A stretch of 64,000 nucleotides of DNA from Chitinophaga vietnamensis (GTDB taxonomy: Bacteria > Bacteroidota > Bacteroidia > Chitinophagales > Chitinophagaceae), in the NCBI RefSeq assembly GCF_902167635.1, contig NZ_CABHMS010000001.1, positions 1 through 64,000 of the forward strand. The letters are read 5' to 3'. Under the pieces are notes generated by a model that saw only the letters and a program-made list of their open reading frames with translations, made no database searches and was not told the DNA's origin. How positions within the stretch are numbered: position 1 is the stretch's first letter; the number at the start of each line of letters is the position of its first letter. The position numbers and the translations under genes were made by a program. Below, in pieces: positions 35,857-43,514 of this stretch.

Positions 35857-37022
35857 CGTATCTCCCTCGCTTTGTATTCAATTTTGTGAATGACCTCATC
35901 CAGTTGCTGAGTGGATTGATATAACCAGTCCAGTAACTGAAGATTAAGGCCAAGATCCGCATTGGTTCTGTCGAACAGCTCTGTAATACTGAGGATGGAA
36001 GCAACAGGCCGCCGTATTTCATGTGAATTGATCCATGCAATCTCTTTCAATGCCTGGTTCTGCTCTTCAAGTTGCCGCGTTTGTTCTATACGCTTGTCAA
36101 TATCCTGCATCATACCAATCATGCGCACCGGCACTTTGTGCTCGTTGTCGTACATAATGTAGGCACGGTCTACCACATACTTGTATTGACCCGTGGCGCA
36201 CTGGAAGCGATATTCTTCCGACCAGTGTTTACTGCCGCTACGGATGGCCTCTTCCATAGAGTGCAATACACGTTTTTTGTCGGACGGATGTATATTGGCT
36301 TTCCACCATTGTAACATATCCGTGTTCTCATGGCCGTTGTACTGGAAAAGGCTTTGTAGTCCATGATTCCAGGCAACGGTGTCGGTGATGAGGTTGCGGT
36401 CGTACACGGCATCATTGGTAGCTTGCGACAGCAATTCATACCGCTCGCCCAGTTCAGTAGCTTCGCGGGCGGCGCGCACCTGTGCATCTACATCTTTAGC
36501 CATAATGAAACGTCCTTCCCTGCCCTGATACATCACGGAATGCGCATATAGTTCTACAAAGAAATTGGTACCGTCTTTCTTGCGATGCCGCCACAGACCA
36601 CGATATTCCACGCCATTGCAGCGTTCGCGGATATTATCCATCAGGAAATTATATTCCGTTTCTTCCCTGATATCAAACAAGGTCATATGTTTGAACTCCT
36701 GGCGACTGTAACCATATTTCTCAACAGCGGCATTATTCACAGAAAGGAAATGAAGCGTTTCCTTGTCATAGATCCACATCGGAATGGGATGATCATCGAA
36801 CAAACGTTTGTATTGCAGGGATGTGTAGGAACGACGTATAAGCGCCACCGTTAGTAGCGCAATAGCCGTGAGGATCAGGCCTTCGTTGACAATAAAAAGA
36901 TGCCGGAACTGTGAAAGCGCTGGATAGGTGCCCGAATAACTGTTGATGGCAAAAAGGCTGTTGATCCAAAGCGCGGCAAGTAACAAACACAGACTAGCAA
37001 CTTTCAGCGGAGTGCGTCGCAT
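35853..37022 (-). CDS. Membrane PAS-PAS protein with a kinase dimerisation helix but no ATPase domain
   Basis: A 389-residue protein with two N-terminal transmembrane helices (about 7-25 and 45-65), two PAS domains (about 75-200 and 205-320; PIPMWIYDKETLHFLSVNNA, WSEEYRFQCATGQYKYVV) and a helix like the DHp domain of histidine kinases, with H-box SHEIRRPVASIL at His334. It ends 55 residues after that His, so the catalytic ATPase domain is absent. Proteins of this cut-off design occur in Bacteroidota. It could bind to or be phosphorylated by another kinase. It ends in CTAG overlapping the coiled-coil gene. Confidence 0.85.
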   Translation of the reverse strand: MRRTPLKVASLCLLLAALWINSLFAINSYSGTYPALSQFRHLFIVNEGLILTAIALLTVALIRRSYTSLQYKRLFDDHPIPMWIYDKETLHFLSVNNAAVEKYGYSRQEFKHMTLFDIREETEYNFLMDNIRERCNGVEYRGLWRHRKKDGTNFFVELYAHSVMYQGREGRFIMAKDVDAQVRAAREATELGERYELLSQATNDAVYDRNLITDTVAWNHGLQSLFQYNGHENTDMLQWWKANIHPSDKKRVLHSMEEAIRSGSKHWSEEYRFQCATGQYKYVVDRAYIMYDNEHKVPVRMIGMMQDIDKRIEQTRQLEEQNQALKEIAWINSHEIRRPVASILSITELFDRTNADLGLNLQLLDWLYQSTQQLDEVIHKIEYKAREIR

Positions 37023-37117
37023 TTACCGGATTTTCAGCAGAATTTAGGAAAAATAATTACAATCGAAAAATAATCTCAGACGATTATGATTGACAATATA
37101 ATTTGCATTATGACATA

Positions 37118-38164
37118 TCATAATTCAATATGCACCTCATCACTGGCCGCATAGCCCACACAGGTCAGTATCAGCCCTTCTGCCAGCTCTTTTTCGGTCA
37201 ACACTTCATTTACCGACATCCATATTTTACCTTTCGTGCACAGTGCAGTACAGGAGCCGCAAACGCCGCCTTTACAGCTGTAAGGCAAGCCTACGGCATG
37301 CTCCAGCGCAAACTGAAGGATAGGCTCATTACCGGGGATATCCAGCTCATAAGTCTGATTGCGCAATTGTATGGTCACTTTCTTCAAACTGCTATCCTGC
37401 GGCAAGGGCGTTCTGGCGATGCGCACGTCCGTATTCACCACAAAATTCTCTTTATGCAGCTGATCCTCGCGGAAGCCCATGAATGTTAGCGTGAGCAGGA
37501 TCATGCGCATATAATCCGGCGGGCCGCAGAGAAAAAATTCAGCAGCGCTTTTATCATACAGCAGCCTGTCGGATACCAACATTTCCAGCAGGATATTACT
37601 CAGGCGGCGGTAGGTATGATGTGTGTCAGGATCATTACTGTAAAGATATAATACCTGTAACTGGCTGCTGTAGCGGGTTTCCAGCGCCCGGATCTCGTTC
37701 AGGAAAATGCTGCGCTCCGGTGTGGTATTGCTGTAGATCAGTGTGATGCGTGCGCTGGGCTCTGCATGCAGCAAATGTTTAAGGATGGCATACACCGGCG
37801 TGATACCGCTGCCAGCCGCCAGCAGGAAAATATCGCGGGGCGTTGAAACCGGCTTCCCTGGCGTGAAGCGGCCCGAAGGCTCTAAAGAAGTTACCACATC
37901 TCCCACCTTCCAGTTCTGCAGGATGTGCCTGGATATTTCGCCATTTTCTTTTTTGCGCACCGTTACTGACAAGTACGGGTCGATACCCGGCGTAGAACTG
38001 AGCGAGTAAGAGCGGCGATATTCTTTGTTATGTAGAGAGATGATGAATGTGAGGAATTGCCCGGGCAGATAGCTAACCGGCGCTGGTTGCGTGTTTTCGA
38101 GGCGATACGTGTAGGTATCTGCTGTTTCCCTGATGATATCGGTGATCCTTAACTGAAGAAACAT
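37118..38164 (-). CDS. PaaE-like ferredoxin-NADP reductase (2Fe-2S flavoprotein)
   Basis: A 348-residue electron-transfer reductase. An N-terminal FAD domain (RSYSLSSTPG) is followed by an NAD(P) domain (LLAAGSGITPVYAIL, FFLCGPPDYM) and a C-terminal plant-type 2Fe-2S ferredoxin domain with ligands in SCKGGVCGSCTALC and the last Cys in LTCVGYA. The order matches phenylacetyl-CoA epoxidase reductase PaaE and related oxygenase reductases. No oxygenase gene is adjacent, so its partner is elsewhere. It lies 78 nt downstream of dxs on the same strand, with a palindrome between. Confidence 0.88.
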   Translation of the reverse strand: MFLQLRITDIIRETADTYTYRLENTQPAPVSYLPGQFLTFIISLHNKEYRRSYSLSSTPGIDPYLSVTVRKKENGEISRHILQNWKVGDVVTSLEPSGRFTPGKPVSTPRDIFLLAAGSGITPVYAILKHLLHAEPSARITLIYSNTTPERSIFLNEIRALETRYSSQLQVLYLYSNDPDTHHTYRRLSNILLEMLVSDRLLYDKSAAEFFLCGPPDYMRMILLTLTFMGFREDQLHKENFVVNTDVRIARTPLPQDSSLKKVTIQLRNQTYELDIPGNEPILQFALEHAVGLPYSCKGGVCGSCTALCTKGKIWMSVNEVLTEKELAEGLILTCVGYAASDEVHIEL

Positions 38165-38185
38165 AAGTTATAGCGGCCCTAAGCG

Positions 38186-38220
38186 AAAAGCCCTTGAAAC
38201 GCTTTAAGCGCTTCAAGGGC
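38186..38220 (-). terminator. Hairpin terminator after dxs
   Basis: GCCCTTGAAACGC and GCGCTTCAAGGGC (within 38190-38220) form a near-perfect palindrome. On the minus strand it is followed by TTTTCGC. The T tract is short, so some transcripts may read into the PaaE-like gene. Confidence 0.55.
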
Positions 38221-38242
38221 CGATCTTCACGTAGTCCCGTAA

Positions 38243-40168
38243 TTATATAGTTACAGTAATTTTTTCTTTCATCATTTCCCGTACTGTTTTCGCGATGCCG
38301 GCAGCGTCGTAGCCGCATTCGCGGTAGAGCTCTTCCGGTTTGCCATGCTCGATGGTTCTGTCGGGGATACCGAGCATACGCACTTCTGCGGTGTAGTGAT
38401 GGGCCGCCATGAACTCGAGGATGGCGCTTCCAAAGCCGCCAACAACGGCGCCGTCTTCTACCGTCAATACTTTATCATATTGCTGGAACACTTCATGGAG
38501 AAGGTTTTCATCCAGTGGTTTTACGAAGCGCATATCATAGTGCCCTGGTTGCAGGCCGTCGGCAGTCAGTTCTTTGATCGCGTCAGTAACGAAGTTACCG
38601 GGGTGACCGAGGGAGAGAATGGCAATATCTTTACCATCGCGGAGTTTGCGGCCCGTGCCGGGTTTGATGGCTTTGAACGGTGTGCGCCATTCCGGCATTA
38701 CGCCCTGGCCTCTCGGGTAGCGGATCACGAAGGGCAACTTGTTATCAGGCAGCTGTGCGGTGTACATGAGGTTGCGCATCTCTTCTTCGTTCATCGGTGC
38801 GCTGATGATCACGTTGGGGATACCACGCATATACGCGATATCGTAGGCGCCGTGATGTGTAGGGCCATCCTCGCCTACCAGGCCGGCTCTGTCAAGACAG
38901 AAGACTACCGGCAGTTTCTGGATAAGCACATCATGCACCGCCTGGTCAAAGGCACGCTGGAAGAAGGAAGAATAGATGGTGCAGAACACGCGCATGCCTT
39001 GTGTAGCCATACCGGCGGAAAGGGTTACGGCGTGTTGTTCGCAGATGCCCACGTCAAATGCGCGGTCCGGCATTTTCTCCATCATGAATTTGAGAGAAGA
39101 GCCGGAAGGCATCGCTGGTGTGATGCCAATGATCTTATCATTTTGTTCTGCCAGCTCGATGAGCGTATGACCGAAAACATCCTGGTATTTTGGCGGCTGT
39201 GGCCTGTCGGCGGTCTTTTTGAAGATCTCGCCGGTGATCTTGTCGAACAGGCCTGGCGCGTGCCAGGTGGTTTGGTCCTTTTCTGCGAGGGCATAGCCTT
39301 TACCTTTGGTGGTAACGATATGCAGCAGTTTCGGGCCGGGAATATCTTTCAGGTCCTGTAAGGTGTCTGTCAGCTTGATGATGTTGTGGCCATCGATGGG
39401 GCCGAAGTAACGGAGTTGAAGTGATTCGAACAGGTTACTGGATTTAGACACTACGCCTTTGAGGCTGGCTTCCAGTTTGGAGGCCATATCGCGGGTGAAG
39501 TTCTTGCCTACCGGCAGTTTGCCGAGCAGGTTCCACACATCGTCGCGCAATTTGTTATAGGTTGGCGATGTGGTAATGTCTGTCAGGTATTCTTTAAGCG
39601 CGCCCACGTTAGGATCGATGGACATGCAGTTGTCGTTCAGGATGATGAGCACGTTGGCATTGGCTACGCCGGCGTGGTTGAGGGCTTCGAAGGCCATACC
39701 GGCCGTCATGGCGCCGTCGCCGATCACCGCGATATGCTGGCGATCAAACTCTCCTTTGTAGTGGGAGGCCATGGCCATGCCCAGTGCGGCGGAGATAGAG
39801 GTAGACGAGTGTCCTACGCCGAAGGTGTCGTATTCACTTTCTTCTCTTTTGGGAAAGCCGCTGAGCCCCTTGTATTTCCTGTTGGTAGGAAAGGCCTCGC
39901 GCCTGCCGGTGAGGATCTTGTGGCCATAGGCCTGATGGCCTACGTCCCATACCAGCTGATCATAAGGGGTATTGAATACATAGTGCAGTGCCACTGTGAG
40001 TTCCACTACGCCCAGGCTGGCAGCAAAGTGGCCGCCATGCACGCTCACAACGTCAATAATGTACTGACGTAACTCTTCACACACCTGGTGAAGCTGTTCT
40101 TTGCTTAGCTTTCGCAGATCAGCAGGATACTCGATTTGGCTCAACAGTTGACCGGCCGTTATGTTCAT
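38243..40168 (-). CDS. dxs: 1-deoxy-D-xylulose-5-phosphate synthase
   Basis: First enzyme of the MEP isoprenoid pathway, joining pyruvate and glyceraldehyde-3-phosphate with thiamine diphosphate. The 641-residue protein is full length. Marks are HYVFNTPYDQLVWDVGHQAY, HKILTGRR, the TPP motif GDGAMTAGMAFEALNHAG, PIDGHNI, the transketolase-like DRAGLVGEDGPTHHG and the C-terminal GIPDRTIEHG. The start at 40168 is the first ATG. On the minus strand a TATTTTTG box lies about 30 nt upstream. Confidence 0.97.
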   Translation of the reverse strand: MNITAGQLLSQIEYPADLRKLSKEQLHQVCEELRQYIIDVVSVHGGHFAASLGVVELTVALHYVFNTPYDQLVWDVGHQAYGHKILTGRREAFPTNRKYKGLSGFPKREESEYDTFGVGHSSTSISAALGMAMASHYKGEFDRQHIAVIGDGAMTAGMAFEALNHAGVANANVLIILNDNCMSIDPNVGALKEYLTDITTSPTYNKLRDDVWNLLGKLPVGKNFTRDMASKLEASLKGVVSKSSNLFESLQLRYFGPIDGHNIIKLTDTLQDLKDIPGPKLLHIVTTKGKGYALAEKDQTTWHAPGLFDKITGEIFKKTADRPQPPKYQDVFGHTLIELAEQNDKIIGITPAMPSGSSLKFMMEKMPDRAFDVGICEQHAVTLSAGMATQGMRVFCTIYSSFFQRAFDQAVHDVLIQKLPVVFCLDRAGLVGEDGPTHHGAYDIAYMRGIPNVIISAPMNEEEMRNLMYTAQLPDNKLPFVIRYPRGQGVMPEWRTPFKAIKPGTGRKLRDGKDIAILSLGHPGNFVTDAIKELTADGLQPGHYDMRFVKPLDENLLHEVFQQYDKVLTVEDGAVVGGFGSAILEFMAAHHYTAEVRMLGIPDRTIEHGKPEELYRECGYDAAGIAKTVREMMKEKITVTI

Positions 40169-40196
40169 AATATGGCTCAGGGTTTATTGTAAGGAA

Positions 40197-40204
40197 CAAA
40201 AATA
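40197..40204 (-). promoter_or_regulatory. Candidate -7 box for dxs
   Basis: On the minus strand it reads TATTTTTG (TAnnTTTG), about 30 nt before the dxs ATG. No clear -33. Confidence 0.4.
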
Positions 40205-40402
40205 CGTAAAAATCTGTCTTTAACCGGAGAATGGATAATTAATGGGTCCTCATCGATCCGTGGTCCTTATGGTTATCGTCCTGTCAGGTAAATTTACTGA
40301 ATATCCTTCTTATTTACATCATTCTTCCCATATAACAATCGCCAGTCAGCCGCCATATGCGCCATTTATAACAATTAGGTTCCATCCGGGACACTCATAC
40401 GG

Positions 40403-40410
40403 TATTTTTG
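40403..40410 (+). promoter_or_regulatory. Candidate -7 box for the LytS-like kinase gene
   Basis: TATTTTTG lies 31 nt before the ATG at 40442. No clear -33. Confidence 0.4.
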
Positions 40411-40441
40411 GTATATAGGGGAAGTTTACTAATTTGATTTG

Positions 40442-41476
40442 ATGTTTAAACAAATATCCAAATATTGGGGGTGTCAGATACTGGGGTGGTCAGCATATTT
40501 TGTGATAAATACCTTCTTTGCTTTTACATTTAGTAACAAGGCTCCGGGGGCATTCCACTATATCAGCATGGCCATGTTCATTGCTTTCGGGCTGGTGTCT
40601 ACCCACATATTCCGCAACCTGGTTAACCGGTTCAATTGGGTATACTACAGTTTCGAAAAGCAGGTATTGCTGTTTTTCGGGCTGATACTGAGCAGCGGCG
40701 CCGTTCTCTATGCCGGCTACTATTTTGCGCTCACCACCATATTCCTGGATTTCCGGCGTTTTATGGCGCCACCGATGTTGGGGCTCATCTCTTCTGTCGT
40801 GATCACCGCCATCTGGTGGCTGATCTATTTCATATGGCATTATATTGAGCGTAACCGTAGTTCACAGGTAGACCGCCTGAAGCTGGAAACCACTGTGAAG
40901 GAGCTGGAACTCAAGACCATCAAGGCACAGCTGAACCCGCATTTTATCTTCAATGCGCTCAACAGTATCCGTGCGCTGGTAGATGAGAATCCGCAACGCG
41001 CCCGTACCGCTATCACTGAGTTGTCTAACATCCTCAGAAGCTCGATGGCGGCGGAGAAGGTGGAAACGGTGAGCCTGGAAAACGAGTTGAATATTGTAAA
41101 GGACTACCTTGCACTGGAACATATCCGCTTCGAAGAACGTTTGATAGTAAAGTATGAGATCGATCCGGATACCCTGGAATTGCAGGTGCCGCCTATGATG
41201 CTGCAAACGCTCGTGGAAAACGCCATCAAACATGGTATTTCGCGGGTGGTGAATGGCGGCACGGTATATATTGCATCGAGGTTGAATGGTACGCAGCATG
41301 AGATCACGATTGAAAACACAGGTCAGATCACAGGCAACCATCTCAATGGCCATGGTTTTGGATTGCAGAGTACGCGGCAACGACTGAGTCTCTTGTTTGG
41401 TAACAGGGCCTCTTTTGAGATATGGAATAAAGATGAGCATACGGTAGAGGCCAGGGTGCTGATGCCGTTGTTATGA
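40442..41476 (+). CDS. LytS-type sensor histidine kinase
   Basis: A 344-residue membrane kinase of the His_kinase (LytS/YehU) type. Four hydrophobic helices fill about residues 10-140. Next is a linker with a coiled coil, the H-box LKAQLNPHFIFNALNSIRAL, and a GHKL ATPase (MMLQTLVENAIKHGI, GHGFGLQSTRQRLSLLFG). The ATG at 40442 is preferred over the TTG before it. The LytTR response regulator follows 102 nt downstream, so they form a two-component pair. Confidence 0.93.
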   Translation: MFKQISKYWGCQILGWSAYFVINTFFAFTFSNKAPGAFHYISMAMFIAFGLVSTHIFRNLVNRFNWVYYSFEKQVLLFFGLILSSGAVLYAGYYFALTTIFLDFRRFMAPPMLGLISSVVITAIWWLIYFIWHYIERNRSSQVDRLKLETTVKELELKTIKAQLNPHFIFNALNSIRALVDENPQRARTAITELSNILRSSMAAEKVETVSLENELNIVKDYLALEHIRFEERLIVKYEIDPDTLELQVPPMMLQTLVENAIKHGISRVVNGGTVYIASRLNGTQHEITIENTGQITGNHLNGHGFGLQSTRQRLSLLFGNRASFEIWNKDEHTVEARVLMPLL

Positions 41477-41578
41477 TTTTCACTTGTTAAAACGGAAACC
41501 GCTGTGGTCTGAAACAGGCCATGGCACTATTTTTTATTAAACAAATAAATTAATCATCAACCAAACTTCATATTGCCA

Positions 41579-42307
41579 ATGAAAAAAGCATTGATAATAG
41601 ATGATGAACGTCTGGCCAGAAGTGAATTAAAAAAATTGCTGGCAGATCACCCGGAAATAGTGGTGGTAGGAGAAGCCGTGAACGCGAAGGATGGTATAGA
41701 AAAGATCGAAACGCTGCATCCCGATTTGCTGTTTCTTGACATCCAGATGCCGGACAAGACCGGCTTTGATTTGCTGGCGGAACTGGAAAAGACGCCACAG
41801 GTCATCTTTACCACAGCATACGACGAGTATGCGCTGAAGGCGTTCGAATACAATGCGCTGGATTATCTTTTGAAGCCTGTAGAGCCGAAACGGCTGGCAG
41901 ATGCGATCCACAAGCTGCACCAGCAGGACGAGAAAGACCGTTTGGCGGCTGCCGGCGGTATCCGCGCACTCCTGTCTGAAAATGACCAGGTGTTTGTGAA
42001 AGATGGCGACCGCTGCTGGTTTGTAAAGCTGCAGGAGATCCGCCTCTTCGAGAGTGTGGGTAACTATGCGCGCGTGTATTTCGAGGCCAACAAGCCGCTG
42101 ATCCTGAAATCGCTCAATGCGCTCGAAGAGCGCCTGGACGAGCGGGTTTTCTTCCGCGCCAACCGCAAGCACATCGTGAATCTGCGGATGATCGAAAAGA
42201 TAGACACCTATTTCAATGGTGGATTATTACTGGAGATGCGCGGAGGTGAGAAGATAGAGGTAAGCCGCCGTCAGGCCGTGAAATTTAAAGAGATGATGAG
42301 TCTCTGA
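41579..42307 (+). CDS. LytTR-type response regulator
   Basis: A 242-residue DNA-binding response regulator. The receiver domain has the acidic pair IIDDE near the start, the phosphoacceptor Asp in LLFLDIQMPD, TTAYDEYALKAFEYNALDYL with the conserved Thr, and the Lys in LLKPVEP. The C-terminal LytTR domain contains FFRANRKHIVNL and VSRRQAVKFKEMM. It pairs with the LytS-like kinase upstream. Start ATG 41579; the two codons before it are not convincing. Confidence 0.94.
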   Translation: MKKALIIDDERLARSELKKLLADHPEIVVVGEAVNAKDGIEKIETLHPDLLFLDIQMPDKTGFDLLAELEKTPQVIFTTAYDEYALKAFEYNALDYLLKPVEPKRLADAIHKLHQQDEKDRLAAAGGIRALLSENDQVFVKDGDRCWFVKLQEIRLFESVGNYARVYFEANKPLILKSLNALEERLDERVFFRANRKHIVNLRMIEKIDTYFNGGLLLEMRGGEKIEVSRRQAVKFKEMMSL

Positions 42308-42353
42308 TCATTCCCTTCAGTGTATTTGTTGCCAGTATTGCTAAAAGAAATCA

Positions 42354-42384
42354 GGGCCGGCGATCTGCCGGCCCGTCTTTATTT
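42354..42384 (+). terminator. Terminator of the LytS/LytTR unit
   Basis: GGGCCGGC (42354-42361) pairs with GCCGGCCC (42367-42374) around GATCT and is followed by GTCTTTATTT. Confidence 0.75.
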
Positions 42385-42414
42385 AAGGTATTCAATCTCG
42401 TATATACGTAACCG

Positions 42415-43170
42415 TTAGGCGGTCACCGGTGCGGAGTGTACGGCGTCTGCCAGCTCTTTGATGAGCGACAGATCATTTTCGATGGCGTTGCCCACTACGA
42501 TGATATCAGCGCCGGCCTTGCAATTGAGGTAGGCTTTTTCCGCGTCGCGGATGCCTCCCCCCACAATGATAGGCACTTCCACCTGGCTGGCTACCTTGCT
42601 GATCATGGCTTCTGTGATGGGGATACGGGCGCCGCTGCCGGCATCCATATAAATCACTTTCATGCCCAGCATCTCTCCTGCCATGGCTGTGCACATCGCA
42701 ATATCCGCTTTATCAGACGGAATGGGCGTAGCATTGCTGATATAAGAAACAGTGGTAGGCGCGCCGCCGTCAATCACCATATAACCAGTGGAAATCACTT
42801 CCAGCCCGCTCTTCTTTACCGCTGCTGCGGAAACAACGTGCTGGCCGATCAGCAATTCAGGATTCCTGCCGGAAATCATGGAAAGATATAACAGGGCATC
42901 AGCGTAACGCGATACCTGGGAAGGGCTTCCAGGGAAGAGGATCACCGGAATATCACAGCTGGCCTTCAGCTGCTGTACACATTCATCCAGGTGATCAGTA
43001 ATAACAAGGCTACCGCCAAGGAATATGTAATCCACTTTGGCGGCAGTACATTTTGCAGCTAGTTCTATGATGCCGGCAGGGGTTACCTTATCGGGATCAA
43101 TCAAAACCGCGAATGCCTTTTCCTTCCTAGCCTTTCTTTCGATGAACGAAGTGTATATTTTATTGTACAT
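42415..43170 (-). CDS. Geranylgeranylglyceryl phosphate synthase family protein (PcrB-like)
   Basis: A 251-residue TIM-barrel prenyltransferase homologue. It begins MYNKIYTSFIERKA, then AFAVLIDPDKVTP (the DPDK motif), IFLGGSLV, ILFPGSPSQVSRYADALLYL, STGYMVIDGGAPTTV, YMDAGSGARIP and the phosphate loop VGGGIRDAEKAYLNCKAGAD. The family makes the sn-glycerol-1-phosphate ether bond to a long prenyl chain in archaea and some bacteria. The physiological product in Bacteroidota is not well settled. The start is at 43170; the TTG before it is ignored. It is convergent with the LytTR gene and has its own promoter to the right. Confidence 0.9.
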   Translation of the reverse strand: MYNKIYTSFIERKARKEKAFAVLIDPDKVTPAGIIELAAKCTAAKVDYIFLGGSLVITDHLDECVQQLKASCDIPVILFPGSPSQVSRYADALLYLSMISGRNPELLIGQHVVSAAAVKKSGLEVISTGYMVIDGGAPTTVSYISNATPIPSDKADIAMCTAMAGEMLGMKVIYMDAGSGARIPITEAMISKVASQVEVPIIVGGGIRDAEKAYLNCKAGADIIVVGNAIENDLSLIKELADAVHSAPVTA

Positions 43171-43514
43171 CAATAGCGCATTGTTCCGGTTGTCGCAAAA
43201 GTATAATATTTTTGTTAATAACCTACATTGCTATGTAAATATGCATACAATTCATTTTTTATTCATGAGGGGTATGATACTTATCCTATTATATGTAAGT
43301 TTATGAAGTGCTTCTCCTACGACAAATTTTAAGCCGAATTTTTTACCATTTTTCAATTTATCTTATAACAACTCCCAGGTAAAACTGTTTGTGCAATTAT
43401 CCACAAACTGTGCATAATAAATGCAGTTATCTCCGCATTTAAAAAATTATTTTAGTAGCACCCACAGTAACTATAAGTCTTCATAATTGTCTAATCCTAA
43501 GAAAAATCAAGGGC
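43171..43514. other. Intergenic region between the GGGPS homologue and nrdJ
   Basis: The 344-nt AT-rich spacer holds promoters for both divergent genes. Its right half contains the DnaA-box pair at 43387-43417 and a 6-bp inverted repeat (AAATGC/GCATTT, 43419-43440). I looked for a cobalamin riboswitch, since the RNR needs B12, and found no B12-box-like core. Confidence 0.6.
43387..43417. promoter_or_regulatory. DnaA-box pair and inverted repeat upstream of nrdJ
   Basis: TTATCCACA (43397-43405, plus) and TTATGCACA read on the minus strand (43409-43417) are two full matches to the DnaA-box consensus TTATNCACA, facing each other with a 3-nt gap. They overlap an inverted repeat GTTTGTG (43387-43393) / CACAAAC (43402-43408). 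The site lies about 100-130 nt before the nrdJ ATG. Confidence 0.55.

Noticed and set aside
43171-43514. Cobalamin riboswitch before the B12-dependent reductase
   Set aside because: No B12-box-like sequence or multi-stem core was found; only the DnaA-box pair and short inverted repeats are visible.
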